From Fulvimarina sp. (GTDB lineage: Bacteria > Pseudomonadota > Alphaproteobacteria > Rhizobiales > Rhizobiaceae), in NCBI GenBank assembly GCA_002700095.1, contig PACL01000026.1, positions 1 through 64,000 on the forward strand: 64,000 nt of DNA. The letters run 5' to 3'. Shown here piece after piece: positions 21,092 through 35,992 of the stretch (positions are counted from its first letter, which is position 1; every line of letters starts with the position of its first letter). The position numbers were made by a program, and so were the translations under genes. The notes beneath the pieces were generated by a model. It was not told the DNA's origin. It did no database searches and saw only the letters and a list, made by a program, of their open reading frames with translations.

Positions 21092-22131
21092 CCCACCGTC
21101 TCGAACGGGATGTCGAACTGCGGCGTCCGGCCGATCCATTCAGGCACCGGCAGGCCCTTTTCGGCAAGGAAGGCCGGGTTGAACAGCTTCGACTGGTAGC
21201 GGTTGCCGTAGTCGCAGAGGATCGTCACGATGGTGTGGCCCGGGCCGAGCTCCCGCGCCTTGCGGATCGCGCCGGCGATGTTGATGCCGGAGGAGCCGCC
21301 GAGGCAGAGGCCTTCCTCCTGGACGAGGTCGAAGACGATGCGCAGCGCCTCGTCGTCGGGGATCTGATAGGCGAAGTCCGGCTCGAAGCCTTCCAGATTG
21401 GCGGTGATGCGGCCCTGGCCGATGCCCTCGGTGATCGAGGATCCCTCGGATTTCAGCTCGCCATAGGCATAGTAGTTGTAGAGCGCCGCGCCCATCGGGT
21501 CGGCGATGCCGATCTTGATGCGGCCGGAATGCCGCTTCAGCCCCATCGCCGTGCCGGCCAGCGTGCCGCCGGTGCCGACCGCGCAGATGAAGCCGTCGAC
21601 GTCGCCGCCGCTCTGGTGCCAGATCTCCTCGGCGGTGGTGACGACATGACCGTCGCGATTGGCGAGGTTGTCGAACTGGTTGGCCCAGATGGCGCCTGAC
21701 GGGTGGGTCTTCGCCAGCTGTGCCGCGAGGCGGCCGGACAGTTTCACGTAGTTGTTGGGGTTCTTGTAGGGAACCGCCGGCACCTCGATCAGCTCGGCGC
21801 CCATCAGGCGCAGCGCGTCCTTCTTTTCCTCGCTCTGGGTCTCCGGGATGACGATGACCGTCTGGTAGCCGAGCGCCTTGGCGACCAGCGACAGGCCGAT
21901 GCCGGTGTTGCCGGCGGTTCCCTCGACGATCAGGCCGCCCGGTTCGAGCAGCCCCTTCTCCTCGGCGTCGCGGATGATGAAGAGGCCGGCCCGGTCCTTC
22001 ACCGACTGGCCGGGATTCATGAACTCGGCCTTGCCGTAGATCTCGCAGCCGGTCACCTCCGAGGCCTTGTTGAGCCGGATCAGCGGCGTGTTGCCGATGG
22101 CGTCGAGAACGGAATTGAGGCGCAGGGTCAT
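21088..22131 (-). CDS. cysK: Cysteine synthase A
   Basis: IGNTPLIRLNK, NPGQSVKDRAGLFII, VEGTAGNTGIGLS; ATGA overlap with alaX-like gene. Confidence 0.93.
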   Translation of the reverse strand: MTLRLNSVLDAIGNTPLIRLNKASEVTGCEIYGKAEFMNPGQSVKDRAGLFIIRDAEEKGLLEPGGLIVEGTAGNTGIGLSLVAKALGYQTVIVIPETQSEEKKDALRLMGAELIEVPAVPYKNPNNYVKLSGRLAAQLAKTHPSGAIWANQFDNLANRDGHVVTTAEEIWHQSGGDVDGFICAVGTGGTLAGTAMGLKRHSGRIKIGIADPMGAALYNYYAYGELKSEGSSITEGIGQGRITANLEGFEPDFAYQIPDDEALRIVFDLVQEEGLCLGGSSGINIAGAIRKARELGPGHTIVTILCDYGNRYQSKLFNPAFLAEKGLPVPEWIGRTPQFDIPFETVG

Positions 22132-22264
22132 GGAATCGGATCGCATGGTGGAGGGCACATGCCGGCAAGTTATGGGCGGCCCCGGGCGAAGGCAAGGACG
22201 TCGGTGCCGCAACGCCCGGTGACAGCCCCGCGGGGCGGTAACTTCGTCCCGGCCGATCCCGGCT

Positions 22265-23752
<1,488 letters not shown>

Positions 23753-23785
23753 GGGAGAGCTTCCGTGGCTGAAGGCGGAAAGACT

Positions 23786-23811
23786 GAGAGCCGGGGCGGA
23801 CCCCGGCTCTC
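23786..23811 (-). terminator. Strong hairpin between glpV and glpK (attenuator or mRNA 3'-end stabiliser)
   Basis: Perfect 11-bp stem GAGAGCCGGGG / CCCCGGCTCTC with 4-nt loop; only a short T run on the minus-strand transcript. Confidence 0.65.
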
Positions 23812-23828
23812 GCTGTGATCGGAAGGGC

Positions 23829-25652
<1,824 letters not shown>

Positions 25653-25740
25653 GAGTTATCCTCCCGTTGAGACAAGCCGGTCGATCCATCCCGAGATCCG
25701 AGCCGACCGGCGGCGGCCCGAACCCATGTTCCCTTCCGCG

Positions 25741-26025
25741 TCAGACGAGACGGAAGACGAGAATGAAGAAGAGTGCCGAGACGCCGAGGGCGTACCAGAG
25801 CGACAGGTCGGTGGCCCAGAGCCAGCCGAGGCAGATGAAGGCCGAGCCGAGCAGCGACACGAACAACCGGTCGCCCCGCGTCGTCTCGAAGCGCAGGATG
25901 CCGATGCGCGGCGCGCCGCCGGGCGAGGCATATTCCCATACGCCCATCGCCAAGATGAGCGAGAAGATGACGATGAAGAAGATCGCCGTCGGCCAGGTCC
26001 AGGCCATCCAGGATAGGTCGATCAT
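25741..26025 (-). CDS. glpU: DUF2160 small membrane protein (GlpU-like)
   Basis: MIDLSWMAWTWPTAIFFIVIFSLILAMGVWEY..., 94 aa, between permease and SBP genes of the glycerol ABC operon. Confidence 0.85.
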   Translation of the reverse strand: MIDLSWMAWTWPTAIFFIVIFSLILAMGVWEYASPGGAPRIGILRFETTRGDRLFVSLLGSAFICLGWLWATDLSLWYALGVSALFFILVFRLV

Positions 26026-26059
26026 GGTTTTGCCCCTGTGGTGTTTGCGATCCCGACCA

Positions 26060-26953
26060 TCACACTCGCCCCAGGGCAAAGCCCTTGGCGATGTAGTTGC
26101 GCACAAACCAGATCACGATCGCGCCGGGGATGATCGTCAGCGCGCCGGCGGCCGCCAGGACACCCCAGTCCATGCCCGACGCAGACACCGTGCGCGTCAT
26201 GATCGCCGAGATCGGCTTGGCGTCGGTGACGGTCAGTGTGCGGGCGATCAGCAGTTCCACCCAGGAGAACATGAAGCAGAAGAACGCTGCAACGCCGATG
26301 CCGCTCGCGATCAGGGGCGTGAAGATCTTGAAGAAGAACTTCGGGAAGGAATAGCCGTCGATATAGGCGGTCTCGTCGATCTCTTTCGGGACGCCGGACA
26401 TGAAGCCTTCCAGAATCCACACCGCCAGGGGAACGTTGAACAGGCAGTGGGCGAGCGCCACGGCGATGTGGGTGTCGATCAGGCCGAAGGCGGAATAGAG
26501 CTGGAAGAACGGCAAAGCGAAGACCGCCGGCGGCGCCATGCGGTTGGTCAGGAGCCAGAAGAACAGATGCTTGTCGCCGAGGAACCGGTAACGCGAGAAG
26601 GCGTAGGCCGCCGGCAGCGCCACGGCCACCGAGATCACCATGTTCATGACGACATAGATGATCGAGTTGACATAGCCCATGTACCAGGACGGATCGGTGA
26701 AGATCACCCGGTAGTTGTGCAGCGTCGGGTTCGTCGGCCAGAGCGTCAGGGCCCCAAGGATTTCCTGGTTGGTCTTGAAGCTCATGTTGACGAGCCAGTA
26801 GATCGGCAGGAGCAGGAAGAAGATGTAGAAGATCGGGATCAGCGCCTTCCAGCGGAAGTGCCCGGTCTTCAGCCGCGAGCGGGCGGCGATGGCGGTTTCG
26901 GAATGGGCGGCGCCCGGCAGGCTCGGATGGGCCGTGGTTGCGTGGTCGCTCAT
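26060..26953 (-). CDS. glpQ: Glycerol ABC transporter permease (GlpQ-like)
   Basis: Binding-protein-dependent permease; MSDHATTAHPSL start; EETAYIDG-type EAA loop (DETAYIDGYSFPKFFFKIFTPLI). Confidence 0.88.
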   Translation of the reverse strand: MSDHATTAHPSLPGAAHSETAIAARSRLKTGHFRWKALIPIFYIFFLLLPIYWLVNMSFKTNQEILGALTLWPTNPTLHNYRVIFTDPSWYMGYVNSIIYVVMNMVISVAVALPAAYAFSRYRFLGDKHLFFWLLTNRMAPPAVFALPFFQLYSAFGLIDTHIAVALAHCLFNVPLAVWILEGFMSGVPKEIDETAYIDGYSFPKFFFKIFTPLIASGIGVAAFFCFMFSWVELLIARTLTVTDAKPISAIMTRTVSASGMDWGVLAAAGALTIIPGAIVIWFVRNYIAKGFALGRV

Positions 26954-27837
26954 TCTCCGCCTCCCGTCATCGGCTTGTCGTTCCCGGCATTGGTCATCAC
27001 CGTGTAGAAGATCCACGACAGAAGCAGGATGATCAGGAAGTAGATCAGGCTCATCGCCGCCGCCTCGCCGATGTTGAACTGGCCGATGGCGAGTTTCACG
27101 AGGTCGATCGACAGGAAGGTCGTGGAGTTGCCCGGGCCGCCGCCGGTGACGACGAAGGGCTCGGTGTAGATCATGAATGAGTCCATGAAGCGCAGGAGGA
27201 CGGCGATCAGGAGGACGCGGCCCATCTTCGGCAGCTGGATGTAGCGGAAGACGGCCCAGCGCGAGGCGCCGTCGATCTTGGCGGCCTGATAGTAGGCGTC
27301 GGGGATCGAGACGAGGCCGGCATAGCACAGGAGCACGACGAGGCTCGTCCAGTGCCAGACGTCCATGACAACCACCGTCACCCATGCGTCGAAGGTGTTG
27401 CGGACGTAGTTGTAGTCGATTCCCAGCGCGTCGACGGTATAGCCGAGAAGGCCGATGTCGGTGCGGGCGAAGACCTGCCAGATGGTGCCGACCACGTTCC
27501 AGGGGATGAGCAGGGGCAGGGCCATCAGGACGAGGCAGACCGGCACCCAGATGCCCTTCTTGGGCATCGCCAGCGCCACGAGAATGCCGAGCGGCACCTC
27601 GATGGCGAGGATGATGGCGGAGAACAGGAGGTTGCGGATCAAGGCGTCGTGGAAGCGTTCCGACGTCAGCACCTCGCGGAACCAGTCGGCGCCGTACCAG
27701 AAGAACTGGTTGTTGCCGAATGAATCCTGCACCGAATAGTTCACCACCGTCATCAGCGGGATCACCGCCGAGAAGGCGACCAGCAGCAGCACCGGCAGGA
27801 CGAAGAACCAGGCCTTGTTGTTCCAGGTCTTTTCCAT
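26950..27837 (-). CDS. glpP: Glycerol ABC transporter permease (GlpP-like)
   Basis: 6-TM sugar-type permease; YQAAKIDGASRWAVFRYIQLPKMG EAA loop; 4-bp overlap with glpQ. Confidence 0.88.
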   Translation of the reverse strand: MEKTWNNKAWFFVLPVLLLVAFSAVIPLMTVVNYSVQDSFGNNQFFWYGADWFREVLTSERFHDALIRNLLFSAIILAIEVPLGILVALAMPKKGIWVPVCLVLMALPLLIPWNVVGTIWQVFARTDIGLLGYTVDALGIDYNYVRNTFDAWVTVVVMDVWHWTSLVVLLCYAGLVSIPDAYYQAAKIDGASRWAVFRYIQLPKMGRVLLIAVLLRFMDSFMIYTEPFVVTGGGPGNSTTFLSIDLVKLAIGQFNIGEAAAMSLIYFLIILLLSWIFYTVMTNAGNDKPMTGGGE

Positions 27838-27848
27838 CGTTTCCTCCC

Positions 27849-28925
<1,077 letters not shown>

Positions 28926-28938
28926 GGGGACGTCTCCT

Positions 28939-30015
28939 CTAGGCCGCCATCGCGGCGGGGGCGGCGACCGCGATGCCGTCTTCGCCGAAGACGAGGATCT
29001 CGGCCGGATCGAAGGACAGGTGGACGGTGTCGCCCGCATCGACCCGCCGCACGCCGTGTACGAGCGCGATGATGTCGGTGCCGGCATGGGCGGCGTGGAT
29101 GAAGGTTTCCGATCCCGTCACCTCGGTGAGGGTAACCTTGGCGTCGAAGCCTGCCGCCCTGGTCTGGCCGAGTTCCAGCCGGTGCGGCCGGACGCCGATC
29201 CTGTAGCGTCCGTCGGCGAGCTGGGCATGGGCGGGGGAGGCGGCGAAATCGATGCCGCCGGCGCCGGAAAACCGCTGCCCCCGCTTCTCGGCAGAAAAGA
29301 CGTTGAGCGGCGGATCGGAGAAGGTCGTCGCCGTCAGGAGATCCTGCGGCCGGCGATAGACGGCGGTGGTCTCGCCGAACTGGGTGACGCGGCCCTTCGA
29401 CAGGGTCGCCGTCCGACCGCCGAGGAGCAGCGCCTCGTGGGGCTCGGTGGTTGCATAGACGAAGATCGCGCCGGTCGCGGCGAAGATCTTCGGCAGCTCC
29501 TCGCGCAGTTCCTCGCGCAGCTTGTAGTCGAGATTGGCCAGCGGCTCGTCGAGGAGCACGACGTCGGCGTTCTTGACCAGCGCGCGTGCCAGCGCCGTCC
29601 TCTGCTGCTGGCCGCCGGACAGGTTCAGCGGGGTGCGACCGAGATAGGGCGTCATCTGCAGGAGGTCGGCGGCCTTCTTCACCGCCGCGTCGATCTCGGC
29701 CTTGGGCTTGCCGGCGACGCGCATCGGCGAGGCGATGTTCTCGTAGACCGTCAGCGTCGGATAGTTGATGAACTGCTGGTAGACCATCGCGACGTTGCGC
29801 CGGCGCACGGGAACGCCGGTGACGTCCTTGCCGTCCATCACCACCTTGCCGGAGGTCGGCGCGTCGAGCCCGGCCATCAGCCGCATCAGCGAGGTCTTGC
29901 CGGCGAGCGTCGGCCCGAGCAGCACGTTGATCGAGCCGCGCTGGAGCTCCAGCGAGACATCGATGATGTGATCCTCCGCGCCGACCCTTCGGCTGACATT
30001 GATGAGTTCGAGCAA
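28939..30015 (-). CDS. glpS: Glycerol ABC transporter ATP-binding protein (GlpS-like)
   Basis: GPTLAGKTSLMRLMAGLDAP (variant Walker A), NLSGGQQQRTALARAL; TTG start assigned at 30015. Confidence 0.86.
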   Translation of the reverse strand: MLELINVSRRVGAEDHIIDVSLELQRGSINVLLGPTLAGKTSLMRLMAGLDAPTSGKVVMDGKDVTGVPVRRRNVAMVYQQFINYPTLTVYENIASPMRVAGKPKAEIDAAVKKAADLLQMTPYLGRTPLNLSGGQQQRTALARALVKNADVVLLDEPLANLDYKLREELREELPKIFAATGAIFVYATTEPHEALLLGGRTATLSKGRVTQFGETTAVYRRPQDLLTATTFSDPPLNVFSAEKRGQRFSGAGGIDFAASPAHAQLADGRYRIGVRPHRLELGQTRAAGFDAKVTLTEVTGSETFIHAAHAGTDIIALVHGVRRVDAGDTVHLSFDPAEILVFGEDGIAVAAPAAMAA

Positions 30016-30055
30016 TCCGTCCTCCCAAACGGCTGAGCGTGGTGCGAAGGGCCCG

Positions 30056-31555
30056 TCAGGCCGCCGCCCGCCGTCCCGCCATTGCCTTGTCCACGTAAGT
30101 CGCAAGCCGCTCCGCTTCGGCCGGGGTGAAGCGCAGTCCGAGCTTCGAGCGGCGCCACAGGATGTCCTCGGCGCTCCGCGCCCATTCCTGCGCGACCAGG
30201 AAATCGACCTCGGCGGCATGCAGCCCATGGCCGAAATCCTCGCCCAGCCTGCCGGCCGAAACGAAGCCGGCCGCATCGGTCCCGTAGGCGCGCACCAGCC
30301 GGCGGATCGTCGAGGCGGCGAGTTCCGGCGCCCTTTTGGCAAGGTCCCGCTCGAGTTGCGCGATGCCGTCCACCGGAAAGGCCCCGCCGGGCAGTGGCGC
30401 CTTGCCGGTCCAGCCGTCGCCCTTGCGGCCGAGCGCCTCCTCGATCCGCTTCATCGCATCTTCCGCGAGCACGCGGTAGGTGGTGATCTTTCCGCCGAAG
30501 CAGTTGAGAAGGCCGGGGCCGTCGCCGCCGTCTTCCACCTTCAGCACGTAGTCGCGGGTCGCTTCCTGGGCCTTGGAGGCGCCGTCGTCGAAGAGCGGCC
30601 GCACGCCCGAGAAGGTCCAGACGATGTCGGAACGCCGGACGGGCGTCTCCAGATATTCGCTTGCCGCCGCAAGGAGATAGTCGGTCTCCTCGTCGGTGAT
30701 GGCGGCACCCGCCGGGTCGCCCTCGAAATCCCGGTCGGTGGTGCCGACGAGGGTGAAGTCGTCCTCGTAGGGGATGGTGAAGATGATGCGGCCGTCGGAG
30801 TTCTGGAAGATGTAGGCCCGGTCGTGCTCGTAGAGTTTTTTGGTGACGATGTGCGAGCCCTGGACGAGGCGGATGTGGTGCGCCTCGTTGCGGCCGACGG
30901 CGTTGCGCAGGATGAGGTCGACCCAGGGTCCGCCGGTATTGACCAGGAACCGCGCGGCGACGCTCCGCTCCTCGCCGCTGCCCTTTTCGCGCAGCGTCAG
31001 GTGCCACAGGCCGGCCTCGCGCCGCGCCGCGACCACCTTGGTGCGCACCATGATCTCGGCGCCCTTTTCCTTCGCCGAACGGGCGTTGAGAACGACGAGG
31101 CGGGCATCGTCCACCCGCGCATCGGAATATTCGAAGCCGGTGCGGAACTCGCTTTTCAGCGGCGCTCCGAGCGGGCCCGACAGATCGACCCTGGTCGTCG
31201 CCTTCAGCTTCTTGCGGCCGCCGATATGGTCGTAGAGGAAGAGACCGGTGCGCAGCAGCCATTTCGGCCGCAACCCGTCGTGGTGCGGCAGGATGAAGCG
31301 CAGCGGCCGGATGATGTGCGGCGCGATCGCCCACAGCACTTCGCGCTCCATCAGCGCGTGACGCACCAGACTGAACTCGTAGTGCTCGAGATAGCGAAGA
31401 CCGCCATGGACCAGTTTGGTCGACCAGGAGGACGTGCCGGAGGCGAGATCGTTCATCTCGGCCAGCCCGACGCTGTAGCCGCGCCCCGCCGCATCGCGAG
31501 CGATGCCGCAGCCGTTGATGCCGCCTCCAATGACGAAGATGTCGAAAGTCTTCAT
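30056..31555 (-). CDS. glpD: Glycerol-3-phosphate dehydrogenase
   Basis: MKTFDIFVIGGGINGCGIARDAAGRG FAD motif; ASGTSSWSTKLVHGGLRYLEHYEF. Confidence 0.96.
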   Translation of the reverse strand: MKTFDIFVIGGGINGCGIARDAAGRGYSVGLAEMNDLASGTSSWSTKLVHGGLRYLEHYEFSLVRHALMEREVLWAIAPHIIRPLRFILPHHDGLRPKWLLRTGLFLYDHIGGRKKLKATTRVDLSGPLGAPLKSEFRTGFEYSDARVDDARLVVLNARSAKEKGAEIMVRTKVVAARREAGLWHLTLREKGSGEERSVAARFLVNTGGPWVDLILRNAVGRNEAHHIRLVQGSHIVTKKLYEHDRAYIFQNSDGRIIFTIPYEDDFTLVGTTDRDFEGDPAGAAITDEETDYLLAAASEYLETPVRRSDIVWTFSGVRPLFDDGASKAQEATRDYVLKVEDGGDGPGLLNCFGGKITTYRVLAEDAMKRIEEALGRKGDGWTGKAPLPGGAFPVDGIAQLERDLAKRAPELAASTIRRLVRAYGTDAAGFVSAGRLGEDFGHGLHAAEVDFLVAQEWARSAEDILWRRSKLGLRFTPAEAERLATYVDKAMAGRRAAA

Positions 31556-31685
31556 GCTCTCCCGCTTCGCACTGCAGCATTTCGGTTGCGTTTGCGAACT
31601 CTGGAGAGTGTATTCCGAAACTAAAGCGAAGGTCAAACGAAATCGCGCCGCAGTCCGCTGCCGTCCGGCCTGCGTGAGGCTCGCC

Positions 31686-32489
31686 TCAGGCCGCCGCGTC
31701 GCTCGGTGTCGCGCCGCCGCGGGCCACGTCCTCGGGCCGCGCCTCGACGAGCCGCACCTCGGCGGCCTGGCAGATCGCGCGGATCGCGGGCGGGGCCTGA
31801 TCGGTGACGAAGGTCTGCACCTGGTCGAGATGGCCGATCCGGACCGGTGCCGAGCGCTCGAACTTGGAGGAATCGGCAGCGAGAATGACGTGGCGGGCAT
31901 TGCCGATGATCGCCTGGGCGACCCGTACCTCCCGGTAGTCAAAATCGAGCAGCGAGCCGTCCATGTCGATGGCCGAGGCGCCGATGACGGCAAAATCGAC
32001 CTTGAACTGGCGGATGAAGTCGACCGCCGCCTCGCCGACGATGCCGCCGTCGGAGCGGCGTACGACGCCGCCGGCGATCACCACCTCGACCTCCGGATAT
32101 GGCCGCATGGCAGCAGCGACGTTGATGTTGTTGGTGATCACCATCAGGCCGGAATGCCGCAGCAGCTGATGGGCGACCGCCTCCGTGGTCGTGCCGATGT
32201 TGATGAACAGCGAGGCCTGGTTGGGGATGAGATCGGCGACGGCGCGGCCGATCGCGGCCTTTTCGTCGGCGGCGATGACGCGCCGCGCGTCGTAGCCGAC
32301 ATTCTCGACGCCTGAGGAGAGGATGGCGCCGCCATGGACGCGGGTCAGCATGCGGGCGTCGCAGAGTTCGTTCAGGTCCTTGCGGATGGTCTGGACCGAA
32401 ACCTCGAAGCGCGAGGCCATCTCGTCCACGAGAACCCGGCCGGAGCGCTTGGCGCTCTCCAGGATCTGGATCTGGCGTTCCGAGAGCAT
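31686..32489 (-). CDS. glpR: DeoR/GlpR family transcriptional regulator
   Basis: [55 protein letters not shown]; directly upstream of glpD. Confidence 0.88.
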   Translation of the reverse strand: MLSERQIQILESAKRSGRVLVDEMASRFEVSVQTIRKDLNELCDARMLTRVHGGAILSSGVENVGYDARRVIAADEKAAIGRAVADLIPNQASLFINIGTTTEAVAHQLLRHSGLMVITNNINVAAAMRPYPEVEVVIAGGVVRRSDGGIVGEAAVDFIRQFKVDFAVIGASAIDMDGSLLDFDYREVRVAQAIIGNARHVILAADSSKFERSAPVRIGHLDQVQTFVTDQAPPAIRAICQAAEVRLVEARPEDVARGGATPSDAAA

Positions 32490-32608
32490 GGCGTTTCCTT
32501 CCCCGGTCTTTGCCGGATCATGGGCAAAGCGAAAGGAATGCGCAACAAACGAAAGCAGCGATCTGCCGACGTGAGCCTCAGGTCGGACCGTCGGCGAAAG
32601 GCAAAAGA

Positions 32609-32638
32609 GCGGCGGTGGTCGGTGCCGACCACCGCCGC
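32609..32638 (-). terminator. Probable Rho-independent terminator of the MATE gene
   Basis: 14-bp perfect inverted repeat GCGGCGGTGGTCGG-tg-CCGACCACCGCCGC followed on the minus strand by CTTTTGC. Confidence 0.65.
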
Positions 32639-32873
32639 AATTCACGAACTCGGACCCGCCCCCAGGCCGTCGCCGCATTTTCGGCCGAACGGATCGACCG
32701 GCACACTTTCGTCACGAGAGGCCAGTGACCTGACGAGGGATCTGGCCGGAGCCGCCGAACGGCCTCACCCACGGACGAATCGGGACCATGGCGGTCCCGG
32801 TTGCAGCCAGGAAAATATATCTTCCCGGCTTTGTCGCAAACTGGGACATGTTGACGCAACATGGGGTTGCGCG

Positions 32874-34289
32874 TCACGTGGCTCCGGTGAAGGGCGGATC
32901 GGCTCGGAAGGTCCGGTCGCGTTGGCGGGGCAGGGCGGCGAGGAGCGTCGCGCCGCGCAGGCCGAGAAGCACCTCGAAGGCCAGCCAGAGACCGTGGTTG
33001 CCGAAGATCGGCGTCAGCCCGTAGCCGAGCGCCGCGAAGACGGCGAGGGAGAGGATCATCATGTCGCGCATGGTCCGCGACCAAGTGGCGCCGATGTAGA
33101 TGCCGTCCATGACGAAGGCCAGCGCCCCGACCAGCGGTGTGGCCGCTGCAAAAGGCAGATGGATCCGCGCCATGGCCCTGACGTCCGGGTCGGTGGTCAG
33201 GAAGTCGATCAGCGACTCGCCGGCGAACAGCACGATCGCCGCGAGCGCCAGGCCGATGCCGAGGCCCCAGAGGCCGGTCAGCCGGACGGTGCGGTCGAAA
33301 GCCGTCCGCCGCCGCCCGCCGACGGCGAGCCCGGCCAACTGCTCGCTCGCCGTTGCGAGGCCGTCGAGAAAGTAGGATCCGGTCATGAAGAGGTTCATCA
33401 ACAGGCCGTTGGCCGCCAGCGTCACCGGCCCGAGGCCGGCGCCCAGCCGGGTGAACAGCGCAAAGCCCGACAACAGGCAGAAGGAGCGGATCATGATGTC
33501 CCGGTTGACGCCGAGCATCTGCCGGAAGCCCTGCCGGTCCAGCACCTCCGCCCGGCGCGGCATCCGTCCGGCGAAAAGCCCCCGGGCGAGGACGGCGAGA
33601 CCGGCGAGGCAGCCCACCGCCTCGCCGCAGACCGTGCCGAGGGCGACGCCCGCGATGCCCCCGTCGAGGACGAGGCCGAACAGGATCGAGAGGGCGATGT
33701 TGGTGCCGTTGACGACGATCTGCAGGGCGAGCGCGAGGCCGCTTCGCCCCCGGCCGAGCACCGAGCCGAGGATGGCGTAGTTCATCAGCGCGAAGGGCGC
33801 GGAGAACATCCGCACGAAGACATAGGTGGACGCCGCCTCGGCGACGCCCGGCCCCGGCGCGACGACCAGCAGGCCGAGCGCCGTGATCGCCGGCTCGGCG
33901 ACAACGAGGCCAAGGCCGATCGCCAGCGCCAGGAGGGCTGCCCGCAGGAACACCGCCTCCACCTCGCGGTGCCGGCCGGCGCCGAGGGCCTGCGCCGTCA
34001 GCCCCGTGGTGCCGGCCCGCAGGAAGCCGAAGACGGAGAAGACGAAGTCGAAGACCAGCGCGCCGACGACGAGGCCGCCCAGCGCCGTCGCGTCGCCGAC
34101 CCGGCCGATCACGGCGACGTCGGTCAGGCCGAGAAGCGGCGTCGTCGCGAAGGCGAGCGTCATCGGCAAAGTGATGGCGAGCACCCGGCGGTTGGTCACC
34201 ACGACCGGCTCCGGCCCGGCCTCGCGGGCGGTCTGCGGCTGCTGCGTCGTCACGCTGTCCTTTCCGAATTCGGCTGGTTCCTGCGGCAA
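32874..34289 (-). CDS. MATE family efflux transporter
   Basis: 12-TM protein, [25 protein letters not shown]. Confidence 0.9.
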   Translation of the reverse strand: MPQEPAEFGKDSVTTQQPQTAREAGPEPVVVTNRRVLAITLPMTLAFATTPLLGLTDVAVIGRVGDATALGGLVVGALVFDFVFSVFGFLRAGTTGLTAQALGAGRHREVEAVFLRAALLALAIGLGLVVAEPAITALGLLVVAPGPGVAEAASTYVFVRMFSAPFALMNYAILGSVLGRGRSGLALALQIVVNGTNIALSILFGLVLDGGIAGVALGTVCGEAVGCLAGLAVLARGLFAGRMPRRAEVLDRQGFRQMLGVNRDIMIRSFCLLSGFALFTRLGAGLGPVTLAANGLLMNLFMTGSYFLDGLATASEQLAGLAVGGRRRTAFDRTVRLTGLWGLGIGLALAAIVLFAGESLIDFLTTDPDVRAMARIHLPFAAATPLVGALAFVMDGIYIGATWSRTMRDMMILSLAVFAALGYGLTPIFGNHGLWLAFEVLLGLRGATLLAALPRQRDRTFRADPPFTGAT

Positions 34290-34334
34290 GCCGCCCCTGT
34301 GGCTGCCGGGTGCCTGGCCTATCTAAGGCGGGCC

Positions 34335-35237
34335 ATGAGCGTTCCGATCATCCATCATCCCGCCTTCGATGCGAATTTCGATCCCCAGCATCGCTTTCCC
34401 ATGTCGAAATTCAGCCGCCTTGCGGAAATCCTCGTCGAGGATGGCGTCGTCGGCCCGGCGGGTTACCACGTTCCCGCACCGGCGCTGCCCCAATGGCTGC
34501 GGCTCGCCCATGATTCGCGCTATGTCGATCAGGTGGTGTTTGCGGCGGTGCCGCCGGAGATCGAGAAGGCGATCGGCTTCAAGGTGGACGAGAAGGTCGC
34601 GATGCGCTCGCGCTGCGCCACCGGCGGCACTGTGCTCGCCGCCCGGCTCGCCCTCGCCGAGGGCCTCGCCTGCAACACCGCCGGCGGCAGCCACCATGCC
34701 CACCGCTCCGGCGGCGCCGGCTTCTCGGTGTTCAACGATGTCGCCGTCGCCGCATCGGTGCTGATCGCCGACGGCGACGCGTCCCGCATCCTCGTCGTCG
34801 ACTGCGACGTCCACCAGGGCGACGGCACGGCGAGGATCTTCGCCGAGGAGCCCCGCGTCTTCACCCTCTCGATCCATGGCGAGCGGAACTATCCGGCCGA
34901 GAAGGCGCGCTCCGACCTCGACGTGGGCCTGCCCGACGCGACGGCCGACGAAGACTATCTGGCGGCGCTCGGCGGCGCGCTCGATGGAGCCTTCGCCGCC
35001 GCGCGGCCGCAGGTCGTTTTCTACAATGCCGGGGTCGATCCGCATCGCGACGACCGGCTGGGGCGGCTCGCGCTCTCCGATGACGGGCTTGCCGAACGCG
35101 ACCGCCGGGTCATCGGCTTCTTCCGCGACCGGGACATCCCGCTCGCTGCGGTCATCGGCGGCGGCTATTCCCGCGACATCGAGGCGCTGGCCCGCCGCCA
35201 CAGCATCCTGCACCGGGTGGCGCGGGAATTCGCCTGA
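34335..35237 (+). CDS. Histone deacetylase family protein
   Basis: [40 protein letters not shown]. Confidence 0.93.
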   Translation: MSVPIIHHPAFDANFDPQHRFPMSKFSRLAEILVEDGVVGPAGYHVPAPALPQWLRLAHDSRYVDQVVFAAVPPEIEKAIGFKVDEKVAMRSRCATGGTVLAARLALAEGLACNTAGGSHHAHRSGGAGFSVFNDVAVAASVLIADGDASRILVVDCDVHQGDGTARIFAEEPRVFTLSIHGERNYPAEKARSDLDVGLPDATADEDYLAALGGALDGAFAAARPQVVFYNAGVDPHRDDRLGRLALSDDGLAERDRRVIGFFRDRDIPLAAVIGGGYSRDIEALARRHSILHRVAREFA

Positions 35238-35455
35238 GATGCCGTTTTCAGGGAAGCGGCGGGGAGGCAACCTCGGCGGCATCCTGAGAATAAACGCAGC
35301 GCAGCCGTTGCTCGAAAGGCTGCGGGCACGAACGGCGGCAGCTCCCGGGCGCCGTTCGGGCCGGTCCCGCGTCGTCTGCGAGCTGCCACTCCCGTCCCGC
35401 CTGTCCTGGTTCCTCGCGTATGGGAGGTGCTCTGACGATTCCGAACCACGTGATG

Positions 35456-35948
35456 ATGACCACAGATGATGTCGGCGGCGTTTGGCGTTATTCCGTCGAC
35501 CTCGCCGGTCATTGAACGAGGCCGGCATCCAAGTGGTCCTTGCCTGCCTCGGCCCTGTTCCGTCCGACGACAAGCGCCAGGAGGTGGAGGCGCTGACGGC
35601 GACGCGGTTCGTGGCGCTCGACCTGCCGCTCGACTGGATGGCAAACGCGCCGGAGGCGCTGGTCGACGTGCCCACGCGCCTCGTGTCCTTGCCGAACGAG
35701 ACAGGCGCCGATCTCCTGCACCTAAACCTGCCGTCCCAGGCGGCGGGAATGGAGACGGCCAAGCCGGTGGTCGTGGTCTCGCATTCCTGCGTGGTGACAT
35801 GATGCGGCGATGGGTGGCGAACCGCTGCCGGCCGCATGGATCTGGCAGCGCGATCTGAACAAGGCCGGTTTTGCCCGCGCCGACGCGGTGATCGCTCCGT
35901 CGAAGGCCCATGCGGTGGCGCTCGGCGCGGCCCATGCGGGCAGCAGCC
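35456..35948 (+). pseudogene. Truncated, frameshifted glycosyltransferase family 4 remnant
   Basis: MTTDDVGGVWRYSVDLAGH* / LNEAGIQVVLACLGPVPS...VVVVSHSCVVT* / MGGEPLPAAWIWQRDLNKAGFARADAVIAPSKAHAVALGAAH in successive frames; C-terminal half missing. Confidence 0.75.
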
Positions 35949-35992
35949 CGTCGTCGGAGCTCCGCCTGCGCCACGTCGCTGCGGCGTCCGGC

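Noticed and set aside
32334-35237. 967-aa plus-strand ORF ending in the HDAC-like protein
   Set aside because: Only the last ~300 aa (from 34335) are a real protein; the rest is antisense to the MATE gene
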